A stretch of DNA of 7,726 bases from CAYMST01 sp964393115. Its GTDB lineage: Bacteria > Bacteroidota > Bacteroidia > Cytophagales > Cyclobacteriaceae. Numbering within the stretch: position 1 is the first letter of the stretch; each line of letters begins with the position of its first letter. Positions 1 through 6,433 of this stretch are shown here, one piece after another. The notes beneath the pieces were generated by a model that worked only from the letters and a program-made list of their open reading frames with translations, was not told the origin of the DNA and made no database searches. The stretch covers positions 1 to 7,726 of the forward strand of contig CAYMST010000228.1 of the NCBI GenBank assembly GCA_964393115.1, read 5' to 3'. The translations under genes and the position numbers were made by a program.

Positions 1-7
1 CCAAATT

Positions 8-1324
8 ATGAAATTCTTTAAGGGATCATTATTTATGGCGAGCTTAGTAGTCGCTTTACTATTATCCTCTTGTAGCGATGACGATTCTGACAACGGAACG
101 ACAACTGTTGTAGTTCCAACTTTTGAAGTAACGACTGACGAGACCTTAACAGGTACAATCACTGCTGACATATCGCTTGACGCTGCTAAAACGTATAAGC
201 TTGATGGTATAGTTGCGGTAACTGGTGGAACTATAACAATTCCTGCTGGTACTAAGATTTATGGTAAAACTGGATCTGCTTTAGTAATAGGTAAAGGAGC
301 TAAAATTGATGCTCGTGGTACTGCTGCTAACCCGATAATTATGACTTCAGCAAAATTGAAGGAATTAAGATCTTCTGGGGACTGGGCTGGATTAGTGATT
401 GTAGGTAGAGCTACGACTGCTGACGCTAAATCTCCTGTTGAAGGTTTCCCTTCTTCTGCGGGGTCATTAGTTGAATTCGGTCCTTCTGTTGTGGGTACTA
501 CTGATGATACTGACGATTCAGGTGTTCTTTCTTATGTAAGAATTGAGTACGCTGGTTTCGAATTGACACCGAATAATGAGATCAACTCATTGACATTGGC
601 AGGTGTTGGTTCTGAGACTGAAATCGATCACATCCACATCCACGCTGCAAAAGATGATGCTGTTGAAGTATTTGGTGGTACAGTTGATATCTCTTACTAT
701 GTAGCTACTGCTACTCAGGATGATGATGTAGATTTAGATGATGGATATGCTGGTAATGTTCAGTATGGTATCGTATGGAGAAACATTAAAGTAACTGATC
801 AATCTGGTTCATCTGGACTGGAGTCTGGTGATAAAGGTACTCAGTCATACTCACTTAGCAACTTCACTTTCTTTGGACCTGCAATGCAAGCTTCTAAAGA
901 CCTTGGTAACATCAACTATGGTGTTCAGTTAAAAGGTACTTCTAACGTATCCATCACTAATTGTATCATCGCTGGTTTCCCTGAAGCTACTGAAGGTGAA
1001 AAAGATGGTGAGTTTGGTACTGCTGCTAAAAACACTGGTCTTACATTCACTGGAAACGTTGTAGTAGGTGGTAAGGCTGATGCTGAGCTTGGTGAGGCTA
1101 GTGCACAAGAGTCTGCTGGTGCTGACGTAACTAATGCTGCTGCTGATGGTTATAAAACTGTATTCCCAGCTTCTCCAGCTTCACTAGAGGAAATTAGCTT
1201 TGCAGGATTCACTGCTGCTAACATCACTCCTGCTGCTGGTATCACTGCTGGTGCTACTGCTGGTGCTAACTGGAACTTAGGTTCTGGATGGGTTCTTTTC
1301 GACCCTTCATCAGTTAACTATTAA
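8..1324 (+). CDS. Surface-type lipoprotein of the Bacteroidota beta-helix-like family
   Basis: This 438-residue protein has a lipoprotein signal peptide: a basic start, a hydrophobic stretch at about 8-20, and the lipobox LSSC with the lipidated Cys at 22. The next residues, SDDDSD, match the acidic lipoprotein export signal that in Bacteroidota sends lipoproteins to the outer face of the outer membrane, so surface exposure is inferred. The body resembles a common Bacteroidota family, often annotated only as hypothetical or misannotated as multidrug transporter. Its recurring signatures are visible: DWAGLVIVGRA (125-135), DDSGVLSYVRIEYAG (169-183), NEINSLTLAGVGS (190-202), DDAVEVFGGTVD (216-227) and the closing GANWNLGSGW (419-428). 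The short Gly- and Thr-rich strands suggest a right-handed parallel beta-helix. The molecular function is not known to me; carbohydrate binding or surface-layer roles would be guesses. Codons are strongly biased to GCT, GGT, ACT and GAT in the second half, which suggests high expression. The start has only 7 bases of upstream sequence, so its promoter and any upstream partner lie outside the window. Confidence 0.85.
   Translation: MKFFKGSLFMASLVVALLLSSCSDDDSDNGTTTVVVPTFEVTTDETLTGTITADISLDAAKTYKLDGIVAVTGGTITIPAGTKIYGKTGSALVIGKGAKIDARGTAANPIIMTSAKLKELRSSGDWAGLVIVGRATTADAKSPVEGFPSSAGSLVEFGPSVVGTTDDTDDSGVLSYVRIEYAGFELTPNNEINSLTLAGVGSETEIDHIHIHAAKDDAVEVFGGTVDISYYVATATQDDDVDLDDGYAGNVQYGIVWRNIKVTDQSGSSGLESGDKGTQSYSLSNFTFFGPAMQASKDLGNINYGVQLKGTSNVSITNCIIAGFPEATEGEKDGEFGTAAKNTGLTFTGNVVVGGKADAELGEASAQESAGADVTNAAADGYKTVFPASPASLEEISFAGFTAANITPAAGITAGATAGANWNLGSGWVLFDPSSVNY
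1244..1267 (+). repeat. Perfect 12-bp tandem duplication inside the lipoprotein gene
   Basis: The unit ACTGCTGGTGCT occurs twice back to back and in frame, encoding Thr-Ala-Gly-Ala twice (residues 413-420). It lies in an Ala/Gly/Thr-rich segment just before the conserved C-terminal NW...GW motif. It is probably a small slippage duplication that changes linker length without breaking the frame. Confidence 0.85.
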
Positions 1325-1337
1325 TTCTAGAATTAAT
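1320..1337. repeat. 18-bp perfect palindrome at the 3' end of the lipoprotein gene
   Basis: The sequence ATTAATTCTAGAATTAAT is its own reverse complement. It begins inside the last sense codon and covers the TAA stop. It has no loop and is AT-rich, so it could be a protein-binding dyad or a chance AT palindrome. The real terminator hairpin follows 11 bases later. Confidence 0.5.
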
Positions 1338-1348
1338 TGATATAATGG

Positions 1349-1376
1349 AGGCCCACAGATAATGTGGGCCTTTTTT
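1349..1376 (+). terminator. Intrinsic terminator after the large lipoprotein gene
   Basis: A perfect 9-bp GC-rich stem (AGGCCCACA with TGTGGGCCT, arms 1349-1357 and 1363-1371) encloses the 5-base loop GATAA and runs directly into six T residues (1371-1376). This is a textbook rho-independent terminator, 25 bases after the stop codon of the first gene. It ends only 5 bases before the likely start codon of the next gene, so it also sits in that gene's leader and could limit read-through into it. Confidence 0.85.
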
Positions 1377-1381
1377 ATGCT

Positions 1382-1915
1382 ATGAAATTTCATCTTTCTA
1401 TACTTATTACAGCGCTTTTTCTCGTCATATCTTGCTCACCCAAGGACAAAAAGGATATTGAGGTTTCGAGTTACTTTGATTCCCTTGAACAACGAAATAT
1501 TGTGGCTCAATTGATCCCAAGAATCGAAAAAAGATATACTGGTTTTGATGCCGCAAGGCAGCAAGGTTATGACAGTATGCTTTTGGATAGTTGTTATCTG
1601 AAGGCAATTCATTTGAATAAGAAAACAGGTCGTCATGAATTTTTGTATATTAAAAAAGACCTATTGTCTCATTTAGATGATTCCAGAGCTGTTATAGGAT
1701 CTTTTCTGCTTGAAAAAGGTAAAGTAGTAAGTGTATATCAAGATTTTATTACGTTTCGACATCTAAACTATATCACTGAATCTAACGGACTGATTCTATT
1801 TCGAGCCTGGATTGATGGTCGATCAATGGATGAATATTTAAAAACTCCTGAACTTATACAATGGCCCAATAAGTCTGTTAAGTTTGATAAGTATAGAGAG
1901 AAATGGGTGTATTAA
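1382..1915 (+). CDS. Small lipoprotein of unknown function
   Basis: I do not recognise a family for this 177-residue product. It has a clear lipoprotein signal peptide: MKFH, a hydrophobic run from about 5 to 15, then the lipobox VISC with the modified Cys at 18. The following residues, SPKDKKD, are mixed-charge rather than acidic, so the surface-export signal of the neighbouring lipoprotein is absent and a periplasm-facing location is more likely. The mature part (about 159 residues) has no transmembrane segment; it is polar, rich in Lys, Asp and aromatic residues, with a single further Cys at 71. A longer reading from ATG at 1364 adds MGLFYA, but that ATG lies inside the terminator stem and would put a poor extension before the signal peptide, so the start at 1382 is preferred. 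No room exists for a promoter between the terminator and this start, so expression probably comes by read-through or from a promoter upstream of the hairpin. Confidence 0.7.
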   Translation: MKFHLSILITALFLVISCSPKDKKDIEVSSYFDSLEQRNIVAQLIPRIEKRYTGFDAARQQGYDSMLLDSCYLKAIHLNKKTGRHEFLYIKKDLLSHLDDSRAVIGSFLLEKGKVVSVYQDFITFRHLNYITESNGLILFRAWIDGRSMDEYLKTPELIQWPNKSVKFDKYREKWVY

Positions 1916-1927
1916 GTCCCATTTCTC
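1898..1927 (+). terminator. Hairpin spanning the stop codon of the small lipoprotein gene
   Basis: A perfect 10-bp inverted repeat (GAGAAATGGG at 1898-1907, CCCATTTCTC at 1918-1927) has a 10-base loop that contains the TAA stop. The sequence after it is pyrimidine-rich but lacks a proper T-run, so this may be a weak terminator or an RNA-end stabilising hairpin. It lies at the end of the gene facing the convergent patatin gene, where a transcript end is expected. Confidence 0.45.
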
Positions 1928-2104
1928 AACTGTATCACTTTCTTTCTACCTCTAACAAAAACAGTACGTAATGCGCCGAGGTATTTATATAAATTCTATT
2001 TGAGAGCTGATATAAAATCCTGCAATACGTCATTTAAACCAACTCTTTCGTGTAATTATTTTATGGATTCCATATGAAGTACTTTTTGGTCTCCTTCTAT
2101 TCAC

Positions 2105-3133
2105 TTACTGAATCGTCAACTTTCCATTCTTGTTGAACCGATACGTTTGCTTGACTATTGAGCCATCTTTAACTGAATTCAATCCGATTTCATAAAGTTT
2201 TTTCATGATTGCGGCATCGAAAACCAGATCATTTGGCAGCATGTCTCTCAAGCCATTAGACATAAAGTAAAAGTTCAGTTCCGTCTCTCTGAGCTCCGGG
2301 TTGGCATCTATATCCAGTTCCGCTTCGATGACATTGGAGAACCCCACATTTTCGGTAAAAATCGAAATGGTCTGTTCGAGGACGCTTAAGATGCCCTTCG
2401 GCTCCCATGATTTTTTAGCGCCGAAATCAGTGGTATTGTGGATGATCACGTCAATCACTTTTGCTTTTTGCTGCAAGGCATACTTTACAGGTAAGAGTTC
2501 CTTCAATCCACCATCGGCCCAATGCTGTCCGTCTTTTTCTACTAATGACATAAATACGGGTTGATTGGCAGAGGTCCACATCCAGTCTACCATATCCTGA
2601 TACTGATTGTCATTAGTCGATTTGTAATGCGTGGTGCCTGTGGTCAAACTCACTGTTGCAGCGACAAACTCCTTGCCTTGTCCTTTTAGTTTTTCAAAAT
2701 CATTTTCAGGAAAGAACCTTTCGATAGTAGTTCTTAGGTTTTTAGTTTCCCCTACCGTTGACTTTCCACCTATGGCGCGTTTTAGAAAATTGAAAGATTT
2801 CAGCTTACCATTTTTCTTGAACGGATTGACATTAAAAATATCTTTTTGAGTAACCGACGAATAGGCTTTAATCAGCGTCGGAAAGTCGCCAAGTAGCACC
2901 AAAGGCCCCATAAGGCTTCCGGTACTTGTACCTACTCCCAAAGTATAATTTCTTGGGTTTTCGCTTTCACTCAGCCCTTGAGCCACACCTACTCCCCAGG
3001 CGCCAAAGGCACCACCACCGGAGATCACGATGGCGTGTGAAGGGGCAGAATTTGATCCTTGTTGCGTTGTGGTCTGCGCATTGATGAGCATCGGAATACT
3101 CAATACTAGAAAATAGAGAATTGTGTTTTTCAT
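2105..3133 (-). CDS. Secreted patatin-like phospholipase (acyl hydrolase)
   Basis: This 342-residue protein carries the complete catalytic set of the patatin family, which hydrolyses acyl chains from membrane lipids with a Ser-Asp dyad. The oxyanion-hole glycines are in SGGGAFGAWGVG (38-49). The nucleophile elbow is GTSTG with Ser70, and the catalytic Asp is Asp207 in DGG (207-209). A signal peptide covers about residues 1-19 (KNTILYFLVLSIPMLINA), with Gln at the predicted mature +1 position, so the enzyme is predicted to leave the cytoplasm. The length fits a stand-alone patatin domain: there is no C-terminal POTRA or outer-membrane barrel as in the PlpD-type autotransported patatins, and no cyclic-nucleotide-binding domain. 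After the catalytic Asp, about 130 residues form the rest of the fold and a basic tail. The gene converges on the small lipoprotein gene and has a 438-bp gap upstream, suggesting its own promoter. The substrate cannot be read from the sequence. Confidence 0.88.
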   Translation of the reverse strand: MKNTILYFLVLSIPMLINAQTTTQQGSNSAPSHAIVISGGGAFGAWGVGVAQGLSESENPRNYTLGVGTSTGSLMGPLVLLGDFPTLIKAYSSVTQKDIFNVNPFKKNGKLKSFNFLKRAIGGKSTVGETKNLRTTIERFFPENDFEKLKGQGKEFVAATVSLTTGTTHYKSTNDNQYQDMVDWMWTSANQPVFMSLVEKDGQHWADGGLKELLPVKYALQQKAKVIDVIIHNTTDFGAKKSWEPKGILSVLEQTISIFTENVGFSNVIEAELDIDANPELRETELNFYFMSNGLRDMLPNDLVFDAAIMKKLYEIGLNSVKDGSIVKQTYRFNKNGKLTIQ

Positions 3134-3217
3134 TTTTGTTGGTAAAAGGGTTGTTGGTTGGTTTGAACCCAGAGATTCTCTTGCAAATTATTTCAACTAA
3201 AACAAAATCGAAAAGAA

Positions 3218-3225
3218 CAAACGTA
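3218..3225 (-). promoter_or_regulatory. Candidate Bacteroidota -7 element for the patatin gene
   Basis: On the - strand this octamer reads TACGTTTG, an exact match to the Bacteroidota -7 consensus TAnnTTTG, about 85 bases upstream of the patatin start codon. No convincing TTG-type -33 element is present at the usual spacing, so the assignment is tentative. Confidence 0.3.
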
Positions 3226-3281
3226 TTTGTGGCGATGAAAATTGGGTTGCTCACAAAACCACCTATTTTTTAGCCAAGCTC

Positions 3282-3451
3282 TTCGGGATGTTCCACAGGG
3301 CATCTCGAAGCTAGATAAACAGGATCTCTGATCCGCCGAAGCTTAAGTCAAACAGAATGTATTACCCTACATTGCTCCTAGCGCAGAAACTATTTCCTAA
3401 GCAATAGCTTGAAGTATAAGAAACGAAATCAGCTCTGTGGAACATCTCGAA
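3282..3451. repeat. Spaced inverted repeat, 17 bp with one mismatch
   Basis: The left arm TTCGGGATGTTCCACAG (3282-3298) matches the reverse complement of the right arm CTGTGGAACATCTCGAA (3435-3451) at 16 of 17 positions, with 136 bp between. Runs of T plus AGCC/GGC flank the outside of both arms. It could be the ends of a small non-autonomous element or a long-range RNA stem. No transposase is present and no convincing target-site duplication was found beyond a possible 4-base TCAC. Confidence 0.55.
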
Positions 3452-3510
3452 TGGCTTTTTTGGGTCACGACTTACCAAAATACTTTCTCAGAATTCAGGC
3501 GATACAACAC

Positions 3511-3549
3511 AAAAGAAGGCCACCTGAAATAATCAAGTGGCCTTCTTTT
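3511..3549 (-). terminator. Intrinsic terminator of the AsmA-family gene
   Basis: A perfect 13-bp inverted repeat (AAAAGAAGGCCAC with GTGGCCTTCTTTT, arms 3511-3523 and 3537-3549) can be extended by three more pairs after one mismatch. The T-rich end of the stem gives the U-tract. It begins 22 bases after the stop codon of the AsmA-family gene. The structure is symmetric and could stop transcription from both sides, but only the - strand has a gene running into it. Confidence 0.85.
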
Positions 3550-3571
3550 CGCAAGTCCTGAGAGAGGTGTA

Positions 3572-6190
3572 CTACCTGCCAAATAGCCCTTTGATCTTAT
3601 CAGTAGCTTTCTTTTGCTCTTCTTTAGCCTTCTCTTTTAACTTATCCGCTTCCTTTTGCGCTTTTTCTTCGGCTGCTTTCTTCTGCTCTTCCGCCTGTTT
3701 GGTGGCTTGCTCTTTTACCTCATCTTTTTTTGCATTGACTGTGGAGGACACCTTGGCTTTCGCTTGCGTCGTTACCGAACTGGTAGCCGATGAACCAGGT
3801 TCCGCACTCGCGATGGAAACCTTAGGCTTATCATAGGTGCCTAGTACCTTGAGGTTTAGCTTGATGTCACTGCCACCTATTTTACTCCCAAAACCCAAAG
3901 AGCTTGCTAGTGAAGCGAGTTGTGCAGAAGGAACATCCATTTTTACGCTATAATCTATGGTTCCGTCGACTCCATTGCTTCCCTGAATGGTTGCTTTTTT
4001 GCCACCAAGGTTAATATCAAATGGTGAGAAATGAACGCGCCCATCTTTCACCTCAGCATCTAGCAACACATCTTTAAGCGTTACATTAGATGAGCTATTG
4101 TTGAGCTTTGAGACACCGGATATAGCAGAGGTGAGTTTGCTCTCCTTTAGTTCGGCATCCGCAATTTTGATGGCTCCTAGCCCTTGCATGGTTTCGTAAA
4201 GAGGCATCATATCAGTGCCGAGAGCACCGTTTAATTTAAAATCCGTGGAGAACTTACCCGTCATGTTTTTAGCAACTGGTGCCATTTTTTTTACCGTATT
4301 GAAGCTCTCGTAGGCGGATGGAATAGATAAGTCGGTTATACCAAAAGTGAAATCGTAAGCCGGTTCTTTTGGGTTCTCAGTAGAGTAATAACCATCCATT
4401 TTAAAGTGGCCATCGAGAAGATCAAAATTGGTGTTTTGAAGAATAACCTTGCCGTCTTTTACAGCTATTTCACCTACTGCGTCCTTGATAGTGAGATTAT
4501 CATAGATGACTTGCTTCATATTAGCATGAAACAAGAAGTCAATGTTCTTAGGGATTTCTACAACTTCCAGCGTGGTAGTGTCTGTCTCTTCATCTTGCTC
4601 GACGCTTGCACTATCTGATTCCTCAGTCATAAACGGATTGAGATTAAAATAGCTCGATTTTAATCCTAGATCACCGCTTAATAAGTCCCCTTTCAGCGCA
4701 AATCCCAAGTAGTTTTCTACCATGCCTTTAAGTTCAAAATCGTTTTTACCCAAGGCCGCCTTGAATTCTGCTAGTTCTACTTTACTTGGATCAAACTTAA
4801 GGTTACTCGAAGATATTGTAAATGGATCTGCCAAGTCCTCACTGTCAAAATAGAAGTTGCTGGCGGTAAGCTGCCCCGAAGTAGGTAATTGATCATATTG
4901 CTCATTTTCAACAGCTGACATCGTACCTTTTGACTGAAACTGCCCATCAATGATGCCTTTCAGCTCCATACCTTCTAAAGGAACAAGTTGTGTGATTTTC
5001 TCCAAGTCTAGCTTGCCATTCATACCAAAGTCCCACTGATAGTTTTCCAGGTTTTTAAATTTCAGGTAGGAGGTGAATGGACTGCCGTTTACGTTCAGCG
5101 CAAATTTGTTTACGTTAAACTCAGTGTCACGAAGATCTGCTGACGGGTAGTCAAACTCTGAATCAATGTTGATTCCTTCTAAAGGAACTGGATAGTCACG
5201 GTGGGCAATTTTCCCATCTTTAACAAATATTTCGGTGAACACTCTAGGCATGGAATTTTCATTGTACGTACCTTTTACAAAACCGTCAAAACCAGCACTT
5301 CCAGATGCCGTAACCCCATCTAAATATTCTTGATATGCGCCGGGGATAAGTGAGATAATACTCTTTAAATCAATGTCATCACCAAGAAAATCAATTTGGA
5401 TATCAATATCATCTGTGGGCATGGCGACAAATCCATCAAAGTGGAAGTGGAAGTCGTTTACCGCGGCTTTATTTTCCTTAAAGGTGAATTTCATAGCGTC
5501 TAGGTCCATCGCAAGAATGGCTTCTAGGGTCACTTTTTTGTCATGCACGTAGCGAACACCATCGTAAATAATATCAACATCACCCACTGTGGTAGTGGAA
5601 GAAAGGTCGAACACGTTCTCTTCAAGGTTTCCAGAGCCGCTGTGTTCTAGTTGACTAAGGATGAGTTGGAATGGTAACGTTTCATCATCATATAAAAAAG
5701 TCCCTTCATTTATTTCCCAATGATGAATGGCGAGGCTAGTTCCTGACCCGGAACTCGAAGTGCTCTCTTCAGCGATTTCTACCTCTTCACTAGGTTTTAC
5801 GATGTCATAGTTGGCGCTACCATCTTCATGCACGTAGATTTTAATAGCCGGTTTATCAAGGAATACTTGGCTTATGCCAATAGAACCCTGAATGGCACTG
5901 AGTAGATTTACATCCACCGAAAACTCCGAAACATCTAGTAAGGTGTCTTTTTCAAATCGTCCGATTCCGACTATACCAAAATTAGCGATGCTTAAAGTCA
6001 GGTTTGGGAAATGTCGAAATAACGTGATGGAAATATCATCTTCTTGGTAATAAACCTTGGCATCAAGTGCTTTGTCAATCTCCTTATCCACAATTTTTTT
6101 GATGTCTTCCTTGAAGAAACTTGGAAGCATCAAAAGCGCAATAAATAATATGGCGAACAATGAGCCAATGACAATTAGTAGCTTTTTCAT
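3572..6190 (-). CDS. AsmA-family envelope protein with charged C-terminal helix
   Basis: This 872-residue protein has one N-terminal membrane anchor (hydrophobic residues 4-23, after MKK) and a long periplasmic part. Residues about 24-210 match the AsmA N-terminal pattern (amphipathic helix, then DISITLFRHFPNLTLSIANFG, then repeated beta strands). Further repeats of short beta strands with KDGK turns (324-327, 578-581, 715-717) run through the middle. Residues about 550-795 match the AsmA-like C-terminal region, including LKESKLTSAISGVSKLNN and the late strand DGTIDYSVKMDVP. Two low-complexity acidic linkers occur (134-150, Ser/Glu-rich; 522-545, Asp/Glu/Thr-rich). The end, about 818-868, is an uninterrupted Lys/Glu/Ala/Gln helix, probably a coiled coil, finishing in KIKGLFGR. 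Relatives such as AsmA, TamB and YhdP act in outer-membrane assembly or phospholipid transport between membranes; a role of that kind here is inferred from the family. The gene is flanked by gaps on both sides and ends in its own terminator. Confidence 0.82.
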   Translation of the reverse strand: MKKLLIVIGSLFAILFIALLMLPSFFKEDIKKIVDKEIDKALDAKVYYQEDDISITLFRHFPNLTLSIANFGIVGIGRFEKDTLLDVSEFSVDVNLLSAIQGSIGISQVFLDKPAIKIYVHEDGSANYDIVKPSEEVEIAEESTSSSGSGTSLAIHHWEINEGTFLYDDETLPFQLILSQLEHSGSGNLEENVFDLSSTTTVGDVDIIYDGVRYVHDKKVTLEAILAMDLDAMKFTFKENKAAVNDFHFHFDGFVAMPTDDIDIQIDFLGDDIDLKSIISLIPGAYQEYLDGVTASGSAGFDGFVKGTYNENSMPRVFTEIFVKDGKIAHRDYPVPLEGINIDSEFDYPSADLRDTEFNVNKFALNVNGSPFTSYLKFKNLENYQWDFGMNGKLDLEKITQLVPLEGMELKGIIDGQFQSKGTMSAVENEQYDQLPTSGQLTASNFYFDSEDLADPFTISSSNLKFDPSKVELAEFKAALGKNDFELKGMVENYLGFALKGDLLSGDLGLKSSYFNLNPFMTEESDSASVEQDEETDTTTLEVVEIPKNIDFLFHANMKQVIYDNLTIKDAVGEIAVKDGKVILQNTNFDLLDGHFKMDGYYSTENPKEPAYDFTFGITDLSIPSAYESFNTVKKMAPVAKNMTGKFSTDFKLNGALGTDMMPLYETMQGLGAIKIADAELKESKLTSAISGVSKLNNSSSNVTLKDVLLDAEVKDGRVHFSPFDINLGGKKATIQGSNGVDGTIDYSVKMDVPSAQLASLASSLGFGSKIGGSDIKLNLKVLGTYDKPKVSIASAEPGSSATSSVTTQAKAKVSSTVNAKKDEVKEQATKQAEEQKKAAEEKAQKEADKLKEKAKEEQKKATDKIKGLFGR

Positions 6191-6314
6191 ATTAGATTTT
6201 TTTGAATATTGATTGCATTATAAAGACTACTCATGAGGTCATATTTATACCACTTACACCTTCTATACACCATCATAGTGCCATATGAGCATTGTCATGA
6301 ATAGTCAAGTGAAG

Positions 6315-6343
6315 ATAGTAATTTGGCCGAAAAGACCTGTCAA
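6315..6343 (-). promoter_or_regulatory. Possible sigma70-like promoter for the AsmA-family gene
   Basis: On the - strand TTGACA (6338-6343) is followed, after exactly 17 bases, by TACTAT (6315-6320), giving a leader of about 120 bases. The -35 box is a perfect enterobacterial consensus, but Bacteroidota use a different primary sigma consensus, so this may be chance. A TATAAT box nearer the gene (6217-6222) lacks a matching -35. Confidence 0.25.
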
Positions 6344-6433
6344 TTTAGAACTGAATTCGATGTGTTAGTGGTCTATTATCCCCGATCACCAACGTGACGA
6401 ACTTTAAGAGAAGAAGCTTATCCGACCCGAGAG

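Larger units (their letters stand above)
3134..3571. other. 438-bp intergenic region with dispersed inverted repeats
   Basis: No credible gene is seen here. From the patatin side it holds an A/T-rich leader with a possible -7 element, then a region of repeated short motifs at 3281-3451, and finally the terminator of the AsmA-family gene at 3511-3549. The middle contains three copies of the core TTCGRGATG: one on + (3282-3290) and two on - (3301-3309 and 3443-3451). The first two copies form a local 10-bp hairpin with one G-U pair (3281-3290 with 3301-3310). A short perfect dyad, GGATC-TCT-GATCC, lies between them and the third copy. No tRNA or known riboswitch is recognised. Confidence 0.5.

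Noticed and set aside
1341..1346. Perfect TATAAT before the small lipoprotein gene
   Set aside because: It was not listed as a promoter because no -35 fits, the sequence is AT-rich, and Bacteroidota use a TAnnTTTG-type element; it is kept only as a question in the read-through finding.
1364..1381. Upstream ATG adding MGLFYA to the small lipoprotein
   Set aside because: The ATG lies inside the terminator stem and loop, the extension spoils the compact lipoprotein signal peptide, and the ATG at 1382 gives a typical one.
1425..1636. Two - strand frames of 60 and 66 residues
   Set aside because: They overlap each other and the small lipoprotein gene in other frames and have no signal or motif.
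1928..2104. Hidden gene or RNA between the convergent genes
   Set aside because: The stretch is short and AT-rich with only small dyads such as TATGGATTCCATA; there is no T-run-supported terminator for patatin and no open frame of note.
2967..3254. 95-residue reading frame on the - strand
   Set aside because: It overlaps the patatin start region in another frame, has a low-complexity Arg/Cys/Trp-rich end and no recognisable domain; the patatin frame has intact catalytic motifs.
3537..3836. 99-residue + strand frame rich in Phe, Ser, Ala and Cys
   Set aside because: It is the antisense image of the Lys/Glu-rich tail of the AsmA-family gene, and its start lies in the terminator stem.
6365..6433. 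Terminator for the aspartic protease gene
   Set aside because: Only a 4-5 bp stem (GTCAC...GTGAT) is found after the stop and it has no T-run, so no terminator can be supported.
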